This document shows positions 7,047 to 9,862 of a stretch of DNA of 9,862 bases, piece by piece (positions within the stretch are counted from its first letter, which is position 1; each line of letters begins with the position of its first letter). The stretch lies in assembly GCA_028687525.1 (NCBI GenBank), contig JAQTZX010000034.1, positions 1 to 9,862 of the forward strand, read 5' to 3'. This stretch comes from Candidatus Omnitrophota bacterium (lineage in GTDB: Bacteria > Omnitrophota > Gorgyraeia > Gygaellales > Profunditerraquicolaceae). Below the pieces are notes generated by a model. The model was not told the origin of the DNA, ran no database searches, and saw nothing but the letters and a program-made list of their open reading frames with translations. The position numbers were made by a program, and so were the translations under genes.

Positions 7047-7934
7047 ATGCACACGTATAAAAATAATAAAGAAAGCCGGTTGATTATGTCCGCCGGGCTT
7101 AATTTTGCCGCGACTGTTGCGCAGGTTATCGGCGGCGTCCTTTCCGGAAGTCTTTCACTGCTTTCCGACGCGCTGCATAATTTCAGCGATACGATGGCTT
7201 TGGTTGTCAGTTTCTTCGCCGTGCGGATTGCGAAGCGCAAAAATACCGAGGCCCGGACTTTCGGCTATAAACGCGCCGAGATCCTGGCGGCGCTTTTTAA
7301 CGCCTGCGCGCTGGTGGTGGTTTCGGTATTCCTTTTCAAAGAAGCATATTTCAGGTTTATTCAGCCGCGGCCGGTAAATAGTTTGCTCATGTTGTTTGTT
7401 GCTGTGGCCGGCTTGCTCGCGAATATTATTTCCGTATTTCTTCTGAAAGCGCATGTCCATGAAGACTTAAACGTGCGGGCCGCGTATGTGCATCTTTTTT
7501 CCGATTTTCTTTCTTCTTTAGCGGTAATTTCCGGCGCCTGCGCGATTTTTATGTTCAAAGCGTATTGGATCGACCCGGCTTTGACCATTCTTATCGGTAT
7601 TTATGTGATGATAGAAGGGTATAGAATTATTGAAGAAAGCACGCGTATTCTTATGCAGCATGTTCCCAAGGGTATAAATCTGCGGGAAATTCAGGCGCGG
7701 ATAGAGGGTATCGAAGGAATAAAAGATATTCATCACGCGCACCTCTGGGCCGTAACCGAACGGGACATACATTTTGAAGCGCATATCAATGTGTCGCGCG
7801 ATATGCCGGTCAGCGAGACATGCCGTTTGGTAAAACAAGTGGAAGAAACACTGAAAGAGCGTTTTGCGGTTAACCACGTAACTTTACAACTCGAATACAA
7901 TTCGTGCAAAGGGGTCAGCCTGATCAAAGCGTGA
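7047..7934 (+). CDS. Cation diffusion facilitator (CDF) metal exporter, CzcD/ZitB-like
   Basis: This 295-residue inner-membrane protein exports divalent metals (Zn, Co, Cd, Fe or Mn) by proton antiport. Six membrane helices are visible between about residues 12 and 190. The paired metal-site motifs are intact: D41 and H44-x3-D48 in helix 2 (SDALHNFSD) and H149-x3-D153 in helix 5 (HLFSD). The mixed Asp/His site is typical of Zn-type CDF members. The cytoplasmic domain (about 207-287) has the usual VHxxHxW-like stretch (IKDIHHAHLWAV, 225-236). The His-rich loop between helices 4 and 5 found in many Zn transporters is short here (KAHVHED). ATG 7047 follows GGGGAG at a very short 2-nt spacing. 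ATG 7086 is possible but would remove the usual basic N-terminus. It converges with the RAYT gene and has no recognisable terminator. Confidence 0.92.
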   Translation: MHTYKNNKESRLIMSAGLNFAATVAQVIGGVLSGSLSLLSDALHNFSDTMALVVSFFAVRIAKRKNTEARTFGYKRAEILAALFNACALVVVSVFLFKEAYFRFIQPRPVNSLLMLFVAVAGLLANIISVFLLKAHVHEDLNVRAAYVHLFSDFLSSLAVISGACAIFMFKAYWIDPALTILIGIYVMIEGYRIIEESTRILMQHVPKGINLREIQARIEGIEGIKDIHHAHLWAVTERDIHFEAHINVSRDMPVSETCRLVKQVEETLKERFAVNHVTLQLEYNSCKGVSLIKA

Positions 7935-7974
7935 TATCCCGTTGCTGTTGCCAGGGAAGGAATAAGGTGAAGGA

Positions 7975-8030
7975 AGAATAAGGTGACAGTCACTTTTGGG
8001 AAAAGAATAAGGTGACAGTCACTTTTGGGA
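7975..8030. repeat. REP-like cluster 1: two direct 27-bp copies, 29-bp period
   Basis: The 27-bp unit 7975-8001 recurs at 8004-8030. Each contains GTGACAGTCAC (7983-7993 and 8012-8022), flanked by AATAAG on the left and TTTTGGGA on the right. A fragment AATAAGGTGA also stands at 7961-7970. The cluster lies in the gap between the convergent CDF and RAYT genes, a typical place for REP elements, and its right copy runs into the RAYT gene end. Unlike clusters 2 and 3, the copies here are direct rather than inverted. Confidence 0.85.
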
Positions 8031-8636
8031 CAGACATTTTGATGCATTTTTGAATTGTTTAATAAATGTGCTGGATCCTATGGCGGAACAAAGACTGAAA
8101 ATATTCTTCGTAATCTCTGAACCGTAATCCACCTGTATTGATGGTTTTAATTCAGTAGTCATTTCGTAATCATCGAGCAGGTTGTTGCTGGTGCTTGAGC
8201 GGTACTCTCGATAACTGCTATGGGGATAATCCTCGGGGGCGGCGCAGATTCCGGCTCTCACAGGATTATATTCGATATACATTCCGCAGGCATAGAGATA
8301 GTCCTCGTTTTCGATAGGTAAGCTTTTATATCGTTCCCTCCATAATGGGCCTTTCCAGTTATATTTTTTACGCATCCATATTGTGTAATGCCATTTAAGA
8401 AAGGCGATATGTTTTGAAAGAGTCGTATGGTCGGATGCCTGCAATACCATATGAAAGTGAGTGTTCATTACGACATAATGGAAAAGGCGAATGGGGAATT
8501 TTTCTTTGGCGGTATATGCGAGTTGCTTAAAATATTCGAAATCAGCATTATCTCTTAATATCCACATTTCGTTTAAGGAACGGGATATTATGTGGTAAAA
8601 ACCGTTGGGTTCGATAAAACGGGCTTGGCGGGGCAT
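8019..8636 (-). CDS. REP-associated tyrosine transposase (RAYT, Y1/HUH family)
   Basis: The 205-residue protein is a single-strand DNA transposase of the Y1 class related to IS200. The HUH metal-binding motif is H60-F-H62 within VVMNTHFHMVLQ. The stretch GPLWRERYKS (96-105) is a family motif. The segment YLYACGMYIEYNPVRAGI (113-130) includes NPVRA and the probable catalytic tyrosine, most likely Y120 by comparison with the (R)YI-x3-NPVRA motif of RAYTs, with Y113 or Y115 as alternatives. YPHSSYREY (137-145) is also typical. A strong Shine-Dalgarno precedes ATG 8636. The catalytic motifs are intact, so it may be active. The stop codon (8019-8021) and last three residues lie in a repeat copy. 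RAYTs act on dispersed REP palindromes rather than moving as classic insertion sequences, and GTGACAGTCAC repeats flank this gene on both sides. The gene looks AT-richer than its neighbours. Confidence 0.9.
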   Translation of the reverse strand: MPRQARFIEPNGFYHIISRSLNEMWILRDNADFEYFKQLAYTAKEKFPIRLFHYVVMNTHFHMVLQASDHTTLSKHIAFLKWHYTIWMRKKYNWKGPLWRERYKSLPIENEDYLYACGMYIEYNPVRAGICAAPEDYPHSSYREYRSSTSNNLLDDYEMTTELKPSIQVDYGSEITKNIFSLCSAIGSSTFIKQFKNASKCLSQK

Positions 8637-8643
8637 GGTTTAT

Positions 8644-8650
8644 CTCCTTT
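8644..8650 (-). promoter_or_regulatory. Shine-Dalgarno of the RAYT gene
   Basis: On the minus strand AAAGGAG lies 7 nt before the ATG at 8636, supporting that start. Confidence 0.85.
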
Positions 8651-8651
8651 T

Positions 8652-8684
8652 GTAAAGGTGAGCAAAGGTGAGAGCAAAGGTGAC
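8652..8684. repeat. Short tandem half-repeats next to REP cluster 2
   Basis: GTAAAGGTGAG (8652-8662), GCAAAGGTGAG (8662-8672) and GCAAAGGTGAC (8674-8684) stand in a row. The third is the left half of the first full palindrome of cluster 2. These look like truncated or incipient copies of the left half of the element, located between the RAYT ribosome site and the full inverted pair. Confidence 0.65.
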
Positions 8685-8716
8685 AGTCACAAAGAGCGTG
8701 ACAGTCACCTTTGCTC
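8672..8716. repeat. REP-like cluster 2: inverted pair forming a long hairpin
   Basis: Two 19-nt arms, 8672-8690 (GAGCAAAGGTGACAGTCAC) and 8698-8716, are reverse complements except for one central A-A mismatch. The loop is AAAGAGC (7 nt). Each arm includes the core GTGACAGTCAC (8680-8690 and 8698-8708), with the central A on the plus strand in both. The pair lies between the RAYT gene and the small Cys/His-rich gene. No U-tract follows on either strand, so it is not a standard terminator. Confidence 0.9.
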
Positions 8717-8733
8717 CAATAGGTATCTTCGCG

Positions 8734-9000
8734 CTAATCCTGGCCGTAATAGACGACTTCATGCGGGTGGTTTTTCATTTCTTGGCAAAGAGGACAGTCA
8801 TCATCGAATGCCTCGCCGGTTATCTCCTCGCGCATGACCTCTTCCGTACGCTTCCGGATCGTGTCTTTATCGGGGTGGTCCAGGTGGATGATGGTGATGT
8901 ATCCTAAGCGTACAATGACGGCGTCTTTGCCGTATGCCTGCCGGTAATATTCATCGTTGCGGTATTCGATCTTTGGTTTCGTTCGCTGTGCCCTGCGCAT
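8734..9000 (-). CDS. Small Cys/His-rich protein of unknown function
   Basis: I do not recognise this 88-residue protein. It starts with a basic stretch (RRAQRTKPK), followed by an aromatic/acidic segment (EYRNDEYYRQAYGKD), a short hydrophobic strand-like part (AVIVRLGYITIIHL) and a charged helix (DKDTIRKRTEEVMREE). It ends with DDDCPLCQEMKNHPHEVVYYGQD. The arrangement C-x2-C-x5-H-x-H could form a small zinc site. On the minus strand AAAAGGA precedes two adjacent ATGs: 9000 gives a 7-nt spacing and 9003 only 4 nt, so 9000 is preferred. A much longer frame from 9291 overlaps the ComM gene and reads through REP DNA, and is rejected. The gene sits between ComM and RAYT on the same strand, with a REP hairpin on each side. 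Confidence 0.65.
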   Translation of the reverse strand: MRRAQRTKPKIEYRNDEYYRQAYGKDAVIVRLGYITIIHLDHPDKDTIRKRTEEVMREEITGEAFDDDCPLCQEMKNHPHEVVYYGQD

Positions 9001-9050
9001 CATTTTGTCCTTTTCGATCAAGGTGTTGTAACCTTTTGTTTTCGCAAGAG

Positions 9051-9089
9051 CACAAGTGACAGTCACAAAAAACGTGACAGTCACTTGTG
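9051..9089. repeat. REP-like cluster 3: inverted pair forming a long hairpin
   Basis: Two 16-nt arms, CACAAGTGACAGTCAC (9051-9066) and GTGACAGTCACTTGTG (9074-9089), are reverse complements apart from one central A-A mismatch. The loop is AAAAAAC (7 nt). The cores (9056-9066 and 9074-9084) are identical to those of clusters 1 and 2, but the outer arms (CACAA/TTGTG) differ from cluster 2. It lies between the ComM stop and the small Cys/His gene. Confidence 0.9.
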
Positions 9090-9098
9090 TCGGTAAAC

Positions 9099-9862
9099 TC
9101 AAAAGAAATCCCTGTCCAGGCTCCGGTACTGGATCGCTTCGGAAAGGTGCTCTGCCGTGATGTCCGCGCTTCCCGCCATGTCCGCTATCGTTCTCGATAC
9201 CTTCAAAATCTTGTCGTATGCCCGGGCGCTGAGGTTCATCTCGGTCATGGCCGTTTTGAGCAGGCCGATTTCTTCCGTGCCTAACGCGCAAAACCTGCGC
9301 ACTTGTTTATGGCTCATCCGGGCGTTATGCATGATGCCTTCGTTCTTGAACCGTTCCCGCTGGATTGTGCGCGCATTGTTGATTCTTTCCTTGATCTGCG
9401 CGGAAGGTTCCGCGGGTAAATTGCTTGATAATTCCTGATACCGCGCCGCCGGGACTTCAACGTGGATGTCGATCCTGTCCAATAAAGGTCCGGAAATCCT
9501 GGAACGGTATTTATACACCTGGGTGGTTCCGCACCTGCAGGCGGACCTGGCCTGTCCGTACCCGCCGCATGGGCAGGGGTTCATGGCGCAGACGAGCATG
9601 AAGGAGGCGGGAAAAGTGAATGATTTGCGTATGCGCGAAATGCCGATCCATCCGTCTTCCAGCGGTTGTCGGAGTGTCTCGAGGCATTCGCGGTTGAATT
9701 CGGGGAGTTCATCCAGGAATAGAACGCCGCTGTGCGCCAGGCTTATTTCCCCGGGTTTGGGGATGGAATGTCCGCCGGCCATGGCGGCATATGAGATTGT
9801 GTGGTGGGGAGAGCGGAAAGGCCTTGTTGATATGATACCGTCTTTTATCGGCGCCGTTCCGG
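9099..9862 (-). CDS. comM: ComM/YifB family AAA+ ATPase (Mg-chelatase-like), 5' end outside the window
   Basis: The frame is open from the window edge (first whole codon 9860-9858) to TGA at 9101-9099, giving about 254 residues, roughly the C-terminal half of a protein usually near 500. ComM is a hexameric helicase that promotes branch migration of incoming DNA during natural transformation. Visible motifs: RPFRSPHHTIS, then PGEISLAHSGVLFLDELPEF with the Walker B acidic pair (LDE), NPCPCGGYG...CRCG (a conserved Cys-rich insert), SGPLLDRIDIHVEV, and the C-terminal Mg-chelatase subdomain with LSARAYDKILKVSRTIADM and the ending YRSLDRDFF. Walker A would lie beyond the window. The frame-internal ATG at 9782 is not the start, because conserved sequence continues upstream of it. 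The small gene follows after 98 bp containing REP cluster 3. Confidence 0.92.
   Translation of the reverse strand, partial: GTAPIKDGIISTRPFRSPHHTISYAAMAGGHSIPKPGEISLAHSGVLFLDELPEFNRECLETLRQPLEDGWIGISRIRKSFTFPASFMLVCAMNPCPCGGYGQARSACRCGTTQVYKYRSRISGPLLDRIDIHVEVPAARYQELSSNLPAEPSAQIKERINNARTIQRERFKNEGIMHNARMSHKQVRRFCALGTEEIGLLKTAMTEMNLSARAYDKILKVSRTIADMAGSADITAEHLSEAIQYRSLDRDFF

Noticed and set aside
7975..8030. CRISPR array, suggested by direct 27-bp repeats
   Set aside because: Only two copies with a 2-nt gap and no spacers. The core recurs in other arrangements beside a RAYT gene, which fits REP elements.
8672..8716. Intrinsic terminator
   Set aside because: The hairpin is long, but neither side has a T-run. 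Its match to other REP-like copies explains it better.
9001..9291. Longer minus-strand frame upstream of the small Cys/His protein
   Set aside because: It overlaps the ComM gene in another frame and translates the REP palindromes. The adjacent ATGs at 9000 and 9003 have a ribosome site.
1..9862. tRNA, rRNA or known riboswitch
   Set aside because: None was recognised on reading both strands. A covariance-model search was not possible here, so small RNA genes cannot be fully excluded.

Overview
The window looks like a chromosome segment from a Gram-negative (diderm) bacterium. It encodes an outer-membrane barrel protein of the two-partner-secretion TpsB type, LPS-heptosyltransferase-like and TMTC-like glycosyltransferases, and periplasmic Spy/CpxP-like proteins. 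The general style (GT9 enzymes, TPR-tailed TMTC-like enzymes, RAYT/REP pairs) recalls candidate phyla such as Omnitrophota, but that is an impression: no rRNA or other phylogenetic marker is present.

Layout, left to right. (1) 1-114: the last 37 codons of an IS30-family transposase. (2) 115-312: a leader with an extended -10 promoter and two near-identical GC-rich hairpins. (3) 313-3269: two closely spaced genes, a GT9 glycosyltransferase and a 578-residue GT-C/TMTC-like membrane protein with four C-terminal TPRs. (4) A promoter and strong Shine-Dalgarno lead into a 593-residue TpsB-like outer-membrane protein, closed by a 16-bp-stem terminator. (5) 5332-6968: a two-gene operon of secreted or anchored proteins sharing a C-terminal domain with paired LTxxQ motifs. 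The first also carries a Lys/Pro/Glu/Val-rich region built from 59-residue tandem repeats. A terminator follows. (6) 7047-7934: a cation diffusion facilitator metal exporter. (7) 7935-9862, minus strand: the C-terminal part of a ComM/YifB AAA+ protein, then a small Cys/His-rich protein, then a REP-associated tyrosine transposase (RAYT). Three clusters of a GTGACAGTCAC palindrome sit in the three intergenic gaps.

How the parts relate. The GT9 and TMTC-like genes probably act together in envelope or protein glycosylation. The TpsB-like pore has no visible TpsA substrate and is followed by the Spy-like pair, so an envelope assembly or stress role is possible but unproven. The most structured signal is the RAYT with six exact copies of its presumed repeat core. 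Two copy pairs form long imperfect hairpins whose outer arms differ between loci yet match within each locus, and one copy supplies the transposase stop codon.
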